Assembly: GCA_965243265.1 (NCBI GenBank)
Contig: CBDEUL010000007.1
Coordinates: 1-64,000 of the forward strand
Reading direction: 5' to 3'
DNA from: Flavicella sp965243265
Lineage (GTDB): Bacteria > Bacteroidota > Bacteroidia > Flavobacteriales > Flavobacteriaceae
Length of the DNA stretch: 64,000 nt
A model generated the notes under the pieces. That model did not search any database and was not told the origin of the DNA. It saw only the letters and a program-made list of their open reading frames with translations. The position numbers were made by a program, and so were the translations under genes. Shown in pieces: positions 43,119 to 53,036 of this stretch. The first letter of the stretch is position 1. Each line of letters starts with the position of its first letter.

Positions 43119-46100
43119 TTAAAAATATCTTACAGGTCTAACCTTATTAGAGGACCCCTTGTGTATTTTAAACTTCTCTCCAACTCCCATATGCAGCACA
43201 TAAGCATATGCTTTATTAACTTGTTCCCCTTCTTTATCACTATACTGAGTTGAACTCCAATAAACTCCTGTATTAGAATCCGTATCTAACTTTAACTGAC
43301 TAGCCATTTGCCTTTGATTAAATAAATACTTTAACTCCCCGATACTTGGTAAAAACCACTCCCCTTTATCACTTCTATCAGGAACAGCAGAATAAACTGC
43401 TGCTAAACCTGCTGCTGAATCAGAAGAAGTACAACCTGCTTGAAGAATTGCTGTTGTATTAGCTTTTCCTCCAAACAAAGCAAATCTTGCTCCTGAAACA
43501 AACGTAGATACACACCCCCAATTTGCCAATGTACTTAAATCTTCTTTTGCTACAATAATTCCATGTTTTCCATTACTCTCTAAGAAATAGACAACTCCAC
43601 CTAAATACTCTTCTCCTATAACAAATTTAGAAGTCGTAAACGAAATTTGCTTTCCATATGTGACTACATCTCCATTTTTAGCATAAGGAACTATATAATA
43701 TTCCGTATTTGCTTCTAAGTCTTTTAGCGACAGAATTGTTGTTTCCAAAGTAGCTGAAGCTGTTAGTACAGCATCACTTACTGTTGGATTTTCTGTTGTA
43801 CCATAACAAATCCCTTTCTCTGTAATAGAACTCCCTCCTTTAGATTCTATAGTCACCCCAATTTTTGCTGATTGACGTGTAATAACCCCCATTTTAACAA
43901 CTGATTCTATAACTGGAGCACTCTGTGTAGTAACATCATACATTTGAGTATTAAAAGTACCTGCTTTATTTGTTGCAACCGCCTGTATATAATATTTCTG
44001 GCTTGGTGACAAACCTTCTATTGTTACCGTAAAGCTACTATCTTCTCCCAAACTAACTGATTGCTTAGCTCCTAATTTTATCGTTGTTCCGTAAGACAAA
44101 GACACCGTAGTTGCTTTATCTTGCCCATTATCTACCAACTCTCCTTCTACAGTAACAACACCTGCTCCTATAGCTTTTAATTTAGTGATTTTTACTTTTC
44201 CTTTTTCATGAGATACTGTTACCCCCCAAGGCTCACTATAAGATATTCCTTCCTCATTTTCTACATAAGCCCTCAGGTTGTATTCTTTATCTGCTGTTAG
44301 ACCTGAAAATACCCCTCTATATTTACTATCTCCTACAGCTACTCCTTCATTTAATTGAGTTCCTTTTCCTATTTCTGGGTAATCTTCTGTTCCAATAACA
44401 AAACCTTTGTCTGAAACTGTACCTCCTCCATTTGATACTATCTCTGCATCTGCAACTAAACTAAATTTTCCTAAATACATCACCTCTAAAATTTTAACCT
44501 CTGGGAGTACTGCCTCTGTTGTAAAAGTAATTAGATTCCCATAAGACAGTCCTATTGTGTTTTTAGCAAACGCTCTTGCATAATATTTGGTTCCTGGCTT
44601 TAATCCTTTTACTACAGCTGTAAATCGTCTATCTAAAGAATCCATCGTTACATTAGCTACTATAACTCCATCATCTACTGTAGGGTTTGGACTTAAACCA
44701 TAGCAAATTCCTGTTTCTTTTGTTAAGGCTCCTCCATTATTAACTAACATTCCCATACAATCAGCTCCGTGGGCATTCAAGTTTGTTACCTCCAATTCTG
44801 TAGATACCTCTGCTACACTAGCTTTTGAAAAATACCTTGCCGGACGCACTCCTTGATTTGTACTTCTAGGCGCATCAATCCTACCTCCCAAATTATCAAA
44901 CGTAATCCCTGGAACGGGTATTACTGGTGGATTTCTATAATATTTTGGATCACCACAAAGAACATTTGTTGAACTCCAATAAGTTGTTCCACTAGCAAAA
45001 TCTCCCAATCCTCTTCTAAACACATTTAAATAAATTGCTCGTAATTCATCAATAGATGGTAAAAACCAATCGTCATAACCATACTCTTTAATTCCCATAT
45101 CATAATAACAAACATACTGCGCTCCTCCTCCACAAATTCGTGCTATTTGTCTTGTATTTGTAGCTCCTGTACCTATAGCTGTACCTGTTGCTCCATACTT
45201 ATTGTATTGCTGAGGAGGTCTTCCACACCCCCAATATGCAGGTTTTTGATCTGAAGAAGCTATTACCATTCCACTTCCATCAGTTGTATTCAAGTATGCA
45301 ATCAATCCTCCTTGGTATTTTTTACCATATAAAAGTGCCAATCTGTTTGGATTCTTTAAATATATTTGAAAAGGCGTTATCCCTCCATTTAATTGCTCTT
45401 GAATTGTTGGGCTAAAACCAAACGAGCGAACTGCTACTACTGCATATTCATTTGTTTTTGGAACTTTTGCTACATACTCAGTAGCTGAACCATTATCTCC
45501 ATACAGTTCTCTAGAAGCCTCTGCCTCTGTTGATGAAACTTCTGTAGAAGTCCAATACATGGTTAACGAATAATTGCCTCCGCTACTTTTTTCCATCCAG
45601 TTTTTATAAACTTTAGAAAACTCATCTACACTAGGCAAACTCCAATCTGTATATCCTCCTAACTTTAACTCTCTACACCAATTTGCTGCAAAATCGCCCT
45701 TTGTTCCTAACCCCTCTAGAATAGCTGTTGTATTTTCATTTCCTGTACCTACAACACTCCCTGAAGCGTTTAATAAAGATTCATTTCCGTTAACAGTCCA
45801 AGGAACTGTAGCTTCATATGCTTTTAAAGCATTTGCTTCTTCTTGTGGTACACCTGCACCATCTCCCATAATAACATAAGAAGAACCTGTAGGCGGATTG
45901 TATTCTTGTGTTTCTTCATTAAAAGTCCTTACATAAGTAGTTACTTTATACAAATCTCTTGGACTGACAATTAAACCAGAACCTTCATTCACATCTAAAT
46001 ATGCTATAATACCTCCTTGGTATTGTTTTCCATACAACGAGTCTAAAGAAATGTTTGTGGCATAAATATCATAAGGTGTTTCTCCTGAATCTAAACGTTG

Positions 46101-46169
46101 TTGTACATTTTGCCCCCAAAAAACAAAAGACATTAAGGTTAATAAAATAGAAATAGTATTTTTTTTCAT
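43119..46169 (-). CDS. large modular secreted protein with DUF1566-like and Fn3-like domains
   Basis: The 1016-residue product has a signal peptide (hydrophobic ISILLTLMSFVFW, cleavage near GQ). Three related modules of the DUF1566/Lcl C-terminal type lie at about 45-250, 280-447 and 850-1016. Each has a YxGGxxxY(L/F)-type start, a WxLPSxxEL motif, YW(S/T)ST and, in two, RP(A/V)RYF at the end. Between the second and third modules are four fibronectin-III-like repeats of about 95 residues (455-846), marked by YYARAFAKN or similar and a closing FTT. It lacks a recognised type IX sorting domain. It is probably exposed on or released from the cell; the role is unknown. Confidence 0.78.
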   Translation of the reverse strand: MKKNTISILLTLMSFVFWGQNVQQRLDSGETPYDIYATNISLDSLYGKQYQGGIIAYLDVNEGSGLIVSPRDLYKVTTYVRTFNEETQEYNPPTGSSYVIMGDGAGVPQEEANALKAYEATVPWTVNGNESLLNASGSVVGTGNENTTAILEGLGTKGDFAANWCRELKLGGYTDWSLPSVDEFSKVYKNWMEKSSGGNYSLTMYWTSTEVSSTEAEASRELYGDNGSATEYVAKVPKTNEYAVVAVRSFGFSPTIQEQLNGGITPFQIYLKNPNRLALLYGKKYQGGLIAYLNTTDGSGMVIASSDQKPAYWGCGRPPQQYNKYGATGTAIGTGATNTRQIARICGGGAQYVCYYDMGIKEYGYDDWFLPSIDELRAIYLNVFRRGLGDFASGTTYWSSTNVLCGDPKYYRNPPVIPVPGITFDNLGGRIDAPRSTNQGVRPARYFSKASVAEVSTELEVTNLNAHGADCMGMLVNNGGALTKETGICYGLSPNPTVDDGVIVANVTMDSLDRRFTAVVKGLKPGTKYYARAFAKNTIGLSYGNLITFTTEAVLPEVKILEVMYLGKFSLVADAEIVSNGGGTVSDKGFVIGTEDYPEIGKGTQLNEGVAVGDSKYRGVFSGLTADKEYNLRAYVENEEGISYSEPWGVTVSHEKGKVKITKLKAIGAGVVTVEGELVDNGQDKATTVSLSYGTTIKLGAKQSVSLGEDSSFTVTIEGLSPSQKYYIQAVATNKAGTFNTQMYDVTTQSAPVIESVVKMGVITRQSAKIGVTIESKGGSSITEKGICYGTTENPTVSDAVLTASATLETTILSLKDLEANTEYYIVPYAKNGDVVTYGKQISFTTSKFVIGEEYLGGVVYFLESNGKHGIIVAKEDLSTLANWGCVSTFVSGARFALFGGKANTTAILQAGCTSSDSAAGLAAVYSAVPDRSDKGEWFLPSIGELKYLFNQRQMASQLKLDTDSNTGVYWSSTQYSDKEGEQVNKAYAYVLHMGVGEKFKIHKGSSNKVRPVRYF

Positions 46170-46290
46170 ATTGCTTTATTAATTTATTGCTACGAATATA
46201 GCAAACTAACTTTGATTTTAGTTTTATCTCCCAACGGGCAGACACTCCTATAAAATATTTTCAACTAGATTTTTTCTGAAAATAGTAGAC

Positions 46291-46322
46291 AAAAAAAAAC
46301 CCACATTAGAAATGTGGGTTTT
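46291..46322 (-). terminator. terminator of the tRNA operon
   Basis: AAAACCCACATT pairs with AATGTGGGTTTT around a 3-base loop, followed on the minus strand by a T-run. It begins 3 bases after the last tRNA. Confidence 0.87.
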
Positions 46323-46324
46323 TG

Positions 46325-46397
46325 TGACCGGGCTGGGGCTCGAACCCAGGACCCTCTCCTTAAAAGGGAGATGCTCTACCAACTGAGCTACCAGGTC
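46325..46397 (-). tRNA. tRNA-Lys(TTT), downstream copy
   Basis: The 73-base cloverleaf on the minus strand has acceptor stem GACCTGG/CCCGGTC, anticodon loop CTTTTAA (anticodon TTT) and T-loop TTCGAGC. It is identical to the copy at 46543-46615. CCA is not encoded. Confidence 0.95.
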
Positions 46398-46420
46398 GGT
46401 ACTAAAACAAAGAAATATTG

Positions 46421-46501
<81 letters not shown>

Positions 46502-46542
46502 AATATTTCAATAAAAAGGAAAATCTACTTTCGTAAACTTAG

Positions 46543-46615
46543 TGACCGGGCTGGGGCTCGAACCCAGGACCCTCTCCTTAAAAGGGAGATGCTCTACCAA
46601 CTGAGCTACCAGGTC
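46543..46615 (-). tRNA. tRNA-Lys(TTT), promoter-proximal copy
   Basis: This minus-strand tRNA is identical to that at 46325-46397, with anticodon TTT. It is the first gene of a Lys-Tyr-Lys operon. Confidence 0.95.
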
Positions 46616-46639
46616 ATTATTCCTTTGTTTTAGCGGGTG

Positions 46640-46647
46640 CAAATATA
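46640..46647 (-). promoter_or_regulatory. -7 element for the tRNA operon
   Basis: TATATTTG on the minus strand lies 24 bases before the first tRNA-Lys. Confidence 0.65.
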
Positions 46648-46678
46648 GAACCTTATTCCAATCAAAACAAATTTTTTT

Positions 46679-47446
46679 TCAATTTATTTCATTTAAATAA
46701 GCTTCTCTTACCTTCTTAAATAAATTAGAACTGTAAACAAAATCCACAACAGATTCATTATCAGTTTTAAAGATCTCTTTACTGCTTCCTTCCCATGCTT
46801 TTAAACCATTTTTTAAAAAAATAATTTTTTCTCCAATCTCCATTACAGAATTCATATCATGGGTATTTATAACAGTTGTTATTTGAAACTCTTCTGTAAT
46901 TTCTTGAATTAAATTATCTATTACAATGGCTGTCTTAGGATCTAATCCCGAATTGGGTTCGTCACAAAATAAATACTTTGGATTCATTACGATTGCTCTT
47001 GCAATGGCCACACGCTTTTGCATTCCTCCTGAAAGTTCTGCAGGAAACTTTTCATTTGCGTTTTTTAGGTTCACACGTTTCAAAACAACATTTACCCTAT
47101 CTAACATTTCCTCTTTACTTTGTTTTGTAAACATTTTTAAAGGAAACATTACATTTTCTTCTACCGTTAATGAGTCAAACAATGCACTTCCTTGAAAAAC
47201 CATTCCAATATCTTGTCGCAATTGCCTTTTTTCTCTTTCATCAAAATCTTTGCTAATTTTTCCATCAAAAGCTATTACTCCTCCATTTGGTATATGCAAG
47301 CCTAATAAGCTTTTTAGAAAAACTGTTTTACCTGAACCACTTTGCCCAATTATCAAACTTGTTTTTCCTCTTTCAAAAGTAGCATCAATCCCTTTTAAAA
47401 CTTTTGCTTCTCCAAAACTTTTTTCTAATCCTTTTACTTCAATCAT
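46679..47446 (-). CDS. mlaF: ABC transporter ATPase (MlaF-like)
   Basis: This 255-residue ABC ATPase of the lipid/toluene-tolerance group has Walker A GQSGSGKTVF, signature ELSGGMQKRVAIARA, Walker B YLFCDEPNSGLDP and the H-loop VINTHDMNSV. It starts directly behind the MlaE-type permease gene with no gap, so the two proteins should form one transporter moving phospholipids between membranes. The MCE-domain partner (MlaD) is not next to it in this window, although in Bacteroidota it often is. Confidence 0.88.
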   Translation of the reverse strand: MIEVKGLEKSFGEAKVLKGIDATFERGKTSLIIGQSGSGKTVFLKSLLGLHIPNGGVIAFDGKISKDFDEREKRQLRQDIGMVFQGSALFDSLTVEENVMFPLKMFTKQSKEEMLDRVNVVLKRVNLKNANEKFPAELSGGMQKRVAIARAIVMNPKYLFCDEPNSGLDPKTAIVIDNLIQEITEEFQITTVINTHDMNSVMEIGEKIIFLKNGLKAWEGSSKEIFKTDNESVVDFVYSSNLFKKVREAYLNEIN

Positions 47447-48187
47447 CTACCCTAAAAGTGTTTGTGTTAAAAAATAATTCAATAATATAATAATCACACT
47501 TGTCCAAACTACAGCTTGTGTACTAGCTCTTCCTACTTCTAAGGCTCCTCCTTTTACATAGTAACCATGATAAGAAGGCACTGTAGCTATAACAAATGCA
47601 AAAACAAGTGATTTTATCAATGCGTATTGTATTAAAAATGGATTAAAATCTAATTGAACTCCTCCTATATAATCTACTGAATGGAACAAACCTGTTAACA
47701 CTCCTGCAACCCAACCTCCAAAAATGCCTAAAAACATGGCAACAATTACGATCAATGGATAAAAGAATACTGCTGCTATAACTTTGGGCAAAACTAAGTA
47801 ACTAAGTGAATTGATTCCCATAACTTCTAAAGCATCTATTTGTTCCGTTACTCTCATTGTACCAATACTAGAGGTTATAAAAGAACCTACTTTTCCTGCT
47901 AAAATAATAGAAGCAAATGTGGGTGCAAACTCTAATATCATAGATCGCTTAGTAGCAAATCCTATCAGGTATTTAGGAATCAATGGACTGTCTACATTTA
48001 ATGCTGTTTGAATGGCAACAACCCCACCTACAAAAAATGCGATAAAAGAAACAATCCCTAAAGATTTCAGTCCTAAATCTTCTACTTCTCTAAACAAAGC
48101 TTCCACAAAAACTTTTCCTTTTTGAGGTTTTTTAAATACTTGTGAGAGCATCATAAAATACTTTCCAACATGTTCTATATAATTCAT
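47447..48187 (-). CDS. mlaE: MlaE-like ABC permease
   Basis: The 246-residue integral membrane permease of the MlaE family has about five hydrophobic helices. The conserved region covers FVGGVVAIQTALNV, the ILAGKVGSFITSSIGTMRVTEQIDALEVMGI coupling segment and IATVPSYHGYYVKGGALEVG near the end. It works with the ATPase encoded directly downstream in phospholipid trafficking across the envelope. Confidence 0.9.
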   Translation of the reverse strand: MNYIEHVGKYFMMLSQVFKKPQKGKVFVEALFREVEDLGLKSLGIVSFIAFFVGGVVAIQTALNVDSPLIPKYLIGFATKRSMILEFAPTFASIILAGKVGSFITSSIGTMRVTEQIDALEVMGINSLSYLVLPKVIAAVFFYPLIVIVAMFLGIFGGWVAGVLTGLFHSVDYIGGVQLDFNPFLIQYALIKSLVFAFVIATVPSYHGYYVKGGALEVGRASTQAVVWTSVIIILLNYFLTQTLLG

Positions 48188-48290
48188 GTATATTTTATTA
48201 GTTTAACCGCTAAAGTATTAAATAATCTGAAACAATTTTAATTGTCTTTTATTTAAAATACTCTTTTCAATTTTATTCAACTGATTTCAG

Positions 48291-48298
48291 TATGTTTG
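48291..48298 (+). promoter_or_regulatory. -7 element for pafA
   Basis: TATGTTTG matches TAnnTTTG 22 bases before the ATG. Confidence 0.6.
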
Positions 48299-48320
48299 AC
48301 TCTAAAATAGAGTTATCCTT

Positions 48321-49964
48321 ATGAAAAAAACAATCCTTCTACTTAGCTTATTTATAGGTTTTATATATTACTTAAACTCACAAAATAAAGATAAAAAACC
48401 TCAACTTGTTGTAGGTGTAGTTATAGATCAAATGCGCTACGATTACTTGATTCGGTTTTCTGAAAAATATGGTTCCAATGGGTTTAAAAAGCTTCTAAAA
48501 AACGGACATAACTTAGAAAACGTTCACTATAACTATATTCCTACATACACTGCTGTAGGGCATGCTTCTATTTACACGGGTACTAGCCCTGAAAATCATG
48601 GAATTATAGGGAATGGCTGGTATGATAAATATTTAAAAGAAAGTATTTATTGCGTTAGCGACCCTTCTTTTAATACCGTAGGGTCTAGTTCTAAAAATGG
48701 ACAAAAATCTCCTTATAGACTTCAAACAACTACGATAACAGACCAATTACGATTGGCACAAAATCTTAAAGGAAAAACAATTAGTATTGCTCTTAAAGAT
48801 CGTTCTGCTATTTTACCAGGGGGTCATACCGCAAATGCTGCTTATTGGTTTGAAGGAGGTAATGAAGGGAAATTTATCACAAGTACTTTTTATATGGATA
48901 CGCTTCCTAAATGGGTAAGAAATTTTAATAAAAATGGAAAAGCTAATTCCTATTTAAGCCAACCTTGGAACACCTATTACCCTATTGAAACTTATACAGA
49001 AAGTATTTCTGATAACAATTCATATGAAGGTACTTTTAAGGGCGAAAATAAACCTGTATTTCCTCACAATTTACCTGAGCTTAGAAAAACGAACAACAAT
49101 TATAGTTTACTAAAATCTGTTCCTTTTGGAAATTCTATCATAACTGATTTTGCAATTGCTGCTTTAAAAGGTGAAAAATTAGGGGCTACTAAAAACCAAA
49201 CTGATTTTTTAGCAATCAGCTACTCTAGTACTGATTATGTTGGTCATAAATACGGTGTAGACTCTAAAGAAATTGAAGACACTTATATTAGAATGGACAA
49301 AGAAATAGAGCGTTTATTAGACTTCCTAGATAATGAAATTGGTAAAAAGAACTATACTCTTTTTTTAACGGCAGATCATGCTGTTGCACAAACTCCCAAT
49401 TATTTAAACTCTTTAAATATCCCTGGAGGTTACTTTGACATGAAAGAGTTTACAAAATTTACTAAAAACTTAGTAAGAGAGAAATACAATTCAGAACAAC
49501 TTATTGAAAAGGTTTCTAATTACCAGATTTTCTTAAATAAGACTGAGCTCAAAAAATTAAACTTAAAAAGTAAAGATGTAGAAAATTTTCTTGTTGAAGA
49601 ATTGATTCTTTTTGACAATGTATACAAAGTAACAACTGCACACATATTACAAAGTACCCAATTTAAAACTGGATTGCTTAGTTTGGTACAACAGGGTTAC
49701 AATCAAAAATTATCTGGAGATGTGATTATCATCCCCAAGCCTTCTGTTATTGGTAGTGGTAATAAAAAAACAGGTACAACACACGGTAGTGGTTACAGTT
49801 ATGATACACATGTACCTTTAGTTTTTTATGGAAATGGTATTCATAAAGGTGTTTCTAAACAATATTATCCTATTATAGATATAGCTCCCACAATTGCAAA
49901 CTTATTACAAGTTGAGTTTCCTAATGGTACAACTGGTAAAATAATACAGGGTGTGTTAAAATAG
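48321..49964 (+). CDS. pafA: PafA-type alkaline phosphatase
   Basis: The 547-residue exported phosphatase of the PafA (nucleotide pyrophosphatase/phosphodiesterase-like) group has a signal peptide (LLLSLFIGFIYYL). The metal ligand Asp36 lies in VVIDQMRYDY and the threonine nucleophile is Thr77 in TYTAVGHASI. Later metal ligands lie in SSTDYVGHKYG and LTADHAVAQTP, with a final histidine in THGSGYSYDTHVPLVF. PafA enzymes are calcium-activated and not repressed by phosphate in other Bacteroidota. It would release phosphate from organic phosphomonoesters in the periplasm. Confidence 0.9.
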   Translation: MKKTILLLSLFIGFIYYLNSQNKDKKPQLVVGVVIDQMRYDYLIRFSEKYGSNGFKKLLKNGHNLENVHYNYIPTYTAVGHASIYTGTSPENHGIIGNGWYDKYLKESIYCVSDPSFNTVGSSSKNGQKSPYRLQTTTITDQLRLAQNLKGKTISIALKDRSAILPGGHTANAAYWFEGGNEGKFITSTFYMDTLPKWVRNFNKNGKANSYLSQPWNTYYPIETYTESISDNNSYEGTFKGENKPVFPHNLPELRKTNNNYSLLKSVPFGNSIITDFAIAALKGEKLGATKNQTDFLAISYSSTDYVGHKYGVDSKEIEDTYIRMDKEIERLLDFLDNEIGKKNYTLFLTADHAVAQTPNYLNSLNIPGGYFDMKEFTKFTKNLVREKYNSEQLIEKVSNYQIFLNKTELKKLNLKSKDVENFLVEELILFDNVYKVTTAHILQSTQFKTGLLSLVQQGYNQKLSGDVIIIPKPSVIGSGNKKTGTTHGSGYSYDTHVPLVFYGNGIHKGVSKQYYPIIDIAPTIANLLQVEFPNGTTGKIIQGVLK

Positions 49965-49968
49965 ACAC

Positions 49969-50002
49969 AAAAAAACCGAAGAAAATTTCTTCGGTTTTTT
50001 TA
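49969..50002. terminator. bidirectional terminator
   Basis: CCGAAGAAA pairs with TTTCTTCGG, with A- and T-runs extending the stem on both sides. It lies between pafA and the convergent E2 gene. Confidence 0.85.
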
Positions 50003-50020
50003 TGTATTTACTTCTGTCAA

Positions 50021-51328
50021 CTATATTTCTTTATTTACATCCCACTCCTCTAAGTAGTCTTTAATAAACTTTATAAACAAGCCTCCTAAAGCTCCATTAA
50101 TAACTCTATGATCATATGAATGAGAGATGAACATTTTTTGTCGTACCGCAATCATATCTCCATCTGGTGTTTCAATTACAGCAGGTACTTTTCTAATAGC
50201 TCCTAAAGCCAAAATAGCAGATTCTGGTTGGTTAATAATAGGCGTTCCAAATAAACTACCAAAACCACCTACATTAGTTACGGTATAGGTTCCTCCTTGT
50301 ATCTCATCTGGTTTCAATTGATTTTCTCGAGCTCTTAATGCCAAATCGTTCACCGTTTTAGCCATTCCCACAAGACTCAATTCATCTGCTTTTCGGATTA
50401 CAGGAACAATCAGGTTTCCGTCTCCTAAAGAAGCAGCCATCCCTAAATTGATATCTTTTTTAATAACTACTGTTTTATCCCCATCAAAAGAAAGGTTTAC
50501 CAAAGGGTACTTTTTAATTGCCTTTGCCACAGCCATCATAAAAATAGGTGTGAAAGTCAATTTTTCTCCTTCTCTTGAAAGAAAAGCATCTTTAAATTGA
50601 TTTCTCCATGTTACCAAATTTGTTACATCTACTTCTATAAACGATTGTACATGAGCTGCTTTATGTACAGAATGATTCATATGATCTGAAATCATTTTCC
50701 CCATTCTACTCAATTCAATAACCTCATCATCTCCATTAACAGATAAAGATGTTTTTACTACTGCTGGACTTTCTTTTTTAACTTCTTTTTTCTTAGCTAC
50801 TTTTACAACCTCTTTTCGAGTTTCTAAATATGCTAAAATATCTAATTTTGTAACTCTACCATCTAAACCTGTTCCAGGTATTTTTTCTAATTCTTCTTTA
50901 GAAATCCCCTCTGAAACAGCTATGTTTTTCACCAACGGTGAATAAAAACGTTCTGTATCTGTAATACGCTCAACAGGCTTTACTGCCGTTTTAACTTCTA
51001 CAGATTTTTGAATCTGTTGTTCTATTTCTTTTATCTCCTCTGGTACTTCTTCTTCAGCTATTTCTACTGATCCTTTAGGAACATCACCCTCAACTTCAAT
51101 AATAGCCAAAGTTTCTCCTACTTTAACAACAGCATCTTTTTCGTGTAAAATTTGAACCAAGGTACCTGCTACTTCACATGGAACATCTGAATCCACCTTA
51201 TCTGTCGCTATTTCAACAACAGAGTCATCAGCTTCAATTTTATCTCCTACTTCCTTTAACCAAGAAGTTATTGTTGCTTCAGCCACACTTTCTCCCATTT
51301 TAGGAAGTTTTAATTCAAATCTTGCCAT
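50021..51328 (-). CDS. 2-oxo acid dehydrogenase E2 dihydrolipoyl acyltransferase
   Basis: This 435-residue E2 core component has an N-terminal lipoyl domain (lipoylated Lys in ATDKVDSDVPCE, near residue 43) and an E1/E3-binding domain (YSPLVKNIAVSEGI to KLDILAYL, about 130-170). A Lys-rich linker leads to the C-terminal catalytic domain with HSYDHRVINGALGG. The domain motif IATDKVDSDVP and the length suit a branched-chain or general 2-oxo acid complex. E1 and E3 genes are not adjacent, so the substrate is not certain. Confidence 0.9.
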   Translation of the reverse strand: MARFELKLPKMGESVAEATITSWLKEVGDKIEADDSVVEIATDKVDSDVPCEVAGTLVQILHEKDAVVKVGETLAIIEVEGDVPKGSVEIAEEEVPEEIKEIEQQIQKSVEVKTAVKPVERITDTERFYSPLVKNIAVSEGISKEELEKIPGTGLDGRVTKLDILAYLETRKEVVKVAKKKEVKKESPAVVKTSLSVNGDDEVIELSRMGKMISDHMNHSVHKAAHVQSFIEVDVTNLVTWRNQFKDAFLSREGEKLTFTPIFMMAVAKAIKKYPLVNLSFDGDKTVVIKKDINLGMAASLGDGNLIVPVIRKADELSLVGMAKTVNDLALRARENQLKPDEIQGGTYTVTNVGGFGSLFGTPIINQPESAILALGAIRKVPAVIETPDGDMIAVRQKMFISHSYDHRVINGALGGLFIKFIKDYLEEWDVNKEI

Positions 51329-51568
51329 TTTTATAAATTGTGTTGTTAAACTGTTTTAAAAAGAACCAATATACTTGTTTAAAACTGAATGCAAATCTAA
51401 GAAAAATATAGTCACTTTAACACCTAGAATTTCCTATTGAAAGGTATATTATAAAGCTACCTATTAAAAGAAGTTACCACTCTCTATTAAAAAGCAATTA
51501 TTATACATTAAAAGCCTTTTGAAACAATTTCTAACTACTTATTATTTTTCATGTATCTTAAAAGAAAA

Positions 51569-52996
51569 ATGAAAATTCTAATTACAGGTACTACTGGTTA
51601 TATTGCTAAAAGGTTGATTCCTCTTTTACTTTCTCAAAATCACAAATTAACTTGTTGTGTTAGAGACCTTATGAGAATTCCTGAAACTTATAAAAACAAC
51701 CCCCAAATTTCATTTATTGAAATTGACTTTTTAAAAATTAATGACAATTTCTTGTTAGATAAAGATATTGATGCTGCTTATTATCTCATACACTCTATGT
51801 CTTCTAACAACTCTAATTTCGATGATCTAGAACAAAAATGTGCTTTTAACTTTAAAAAACTTGTAGAAAAGACAACTATTGAACAAGTAATTTATTTAAG
51901 CGGTATTACCAATGAAAAAAAACTCTCCAAACACTTACATTCTAGAAAACAAGTTGAAACAACACTGCAATCCAAAAAATATGCATTGACAACTGTTAAG
52001 GCTGGAATTATTGTTGGAAGCGGAAGTGCTTCTTTTGAAATTATTAGAGATTTGGTTGAAAAACTACCCATTATGATTACTCCTAAATGGCTCAATACCA
52101 AAACACAACCTATTGGTATTTCTGATGTTATTCAATTTCTATATAAATCACTTGCTAAAAAAGAATTGTACAATATATCCTATGATATTTACGGTCCCGA
52201 AATACTAACTTATAAAAAAATGTTGTTAATTTTTGCAAAAGTTAGAGGGCTAAAACGGTCTATTTTTACTGTTCCTGTAATGACTCCTAAACTATCATCA
52301 TACTGGCTGTATTTCGTTACTTCTACTTCTTATAGATTAGCCACCTCGTTAGTAGACAGTATGAAAGTTGAAATTATAGGAAAACCCAATGAAATTGGTA
52401 AATTATTAAATATTCACCCTATTTCTTATAAAAAAGCTATAGAAAAAGCTTTTGACACCATAGAACAAAATGTTTTAATTTCTAGCTGGAAAGATTCTAT
52501 GGTCAGTGGTATTCTAGATGATAAACTCTCTAATCACATCAACATTCCTCATTTTGGGTGTTATAAAGATATTAGACACGGTATTATTGTTGATGAAAAA
52601 CAAACACTTGATAAAATATGGTCTTTAGGAGGTGATACGGGTTGGTATAGCTCCTCTATGTTATGGAAAATACGAGGATCTATAGACAAACTTATTGGAG
52701 GTATTGGCTTAAGAAGAGGAAGAACACACCCTACAAAATTACAAGCTGGAGATGCTTTGGATTTTTGGCGAGTTCTCTATGCTAATAAGGATAAAGGCAG
52801 GTTATTACTTTACGCCGAAATGAAGTTGCCTGGCGAAGCTTGGTTAGAGTTTAAAGTTGTTAAAAACAAATTGTACCAGCGAGCTGTTTTCAGACCCAAG
52901 GGACTTTTAGGTAGATTGTATTGGTATGCTGTACTTCCTTTTCATTTTATAATATTCAATAAAATGTTAAAATCTATCTTGCAAGTTCCTAGTTAA
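51569..52996 (+). CDS. NAD(P)-binding SDR protein with DUF2867 C-terminal domain
   Basis: The product of about 475 residues starts with a Rossmann fold, MKILITGTTGYIAKRL, of the extended/atypical short-chain dehydrogenase type. An ATG six codons upstream is possible but less likely, because the nucleotide-binding strand normally starts at once. The C-terminal third (GRTHPTKLQAGDALDFWRVL region) matches DUF2867, a START/SRPBCC-like domain. The combination resembles E. coli YbjT-like proteins. It may bind a quinone or lipid; the substrate is unknown. Confidence 0.8.
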   Translation: MKILITGTTGYIAKRLIPLLLSQNHKLTCCVRDLMRIPETYKNNPQISFIEIDFLKINDNFLLDKDIDAAYYLIHSMSSNNSNFDDLEQKCAFNFKKLVEKTTIEQVIYLSGITNEKKLSKHLHSRKQVETTLQSKKYALTTVKAGIIVGSGSASFEIIRDLVEKLPIMITPKWLNTKTQPIGISDVIQFLYKSLAKKELYNISYDIYGPEILTYKKMLLIFAKVRGLKRSIFTVPVMTPKLSSYWLYFVTSTSYRLATSLVDSMKVEIIGKPNEIGKLLNIHPISYKKAIEKAFDTIEQNVLISSWKDSMVSGILDDKLSNHINIPHFGCYKDIRHGIIVDEKQTLDKIWSLGGDTGWYSSSMLWKIRGSIDKLIGGIGLRRGRTHPTKLQAGDALDFWRVLYANKDKGRLLLYAEMKLPGEAWLEFKVVKNKLYQRAVFRPKGLLGRLYWYAVLPFHFIIFNKMLKSILQVPS

Positions 52997-53036
52997 CAAA
53001 GTTTGATTTAACTTGCGCTCTTAATACAAATTGAAC

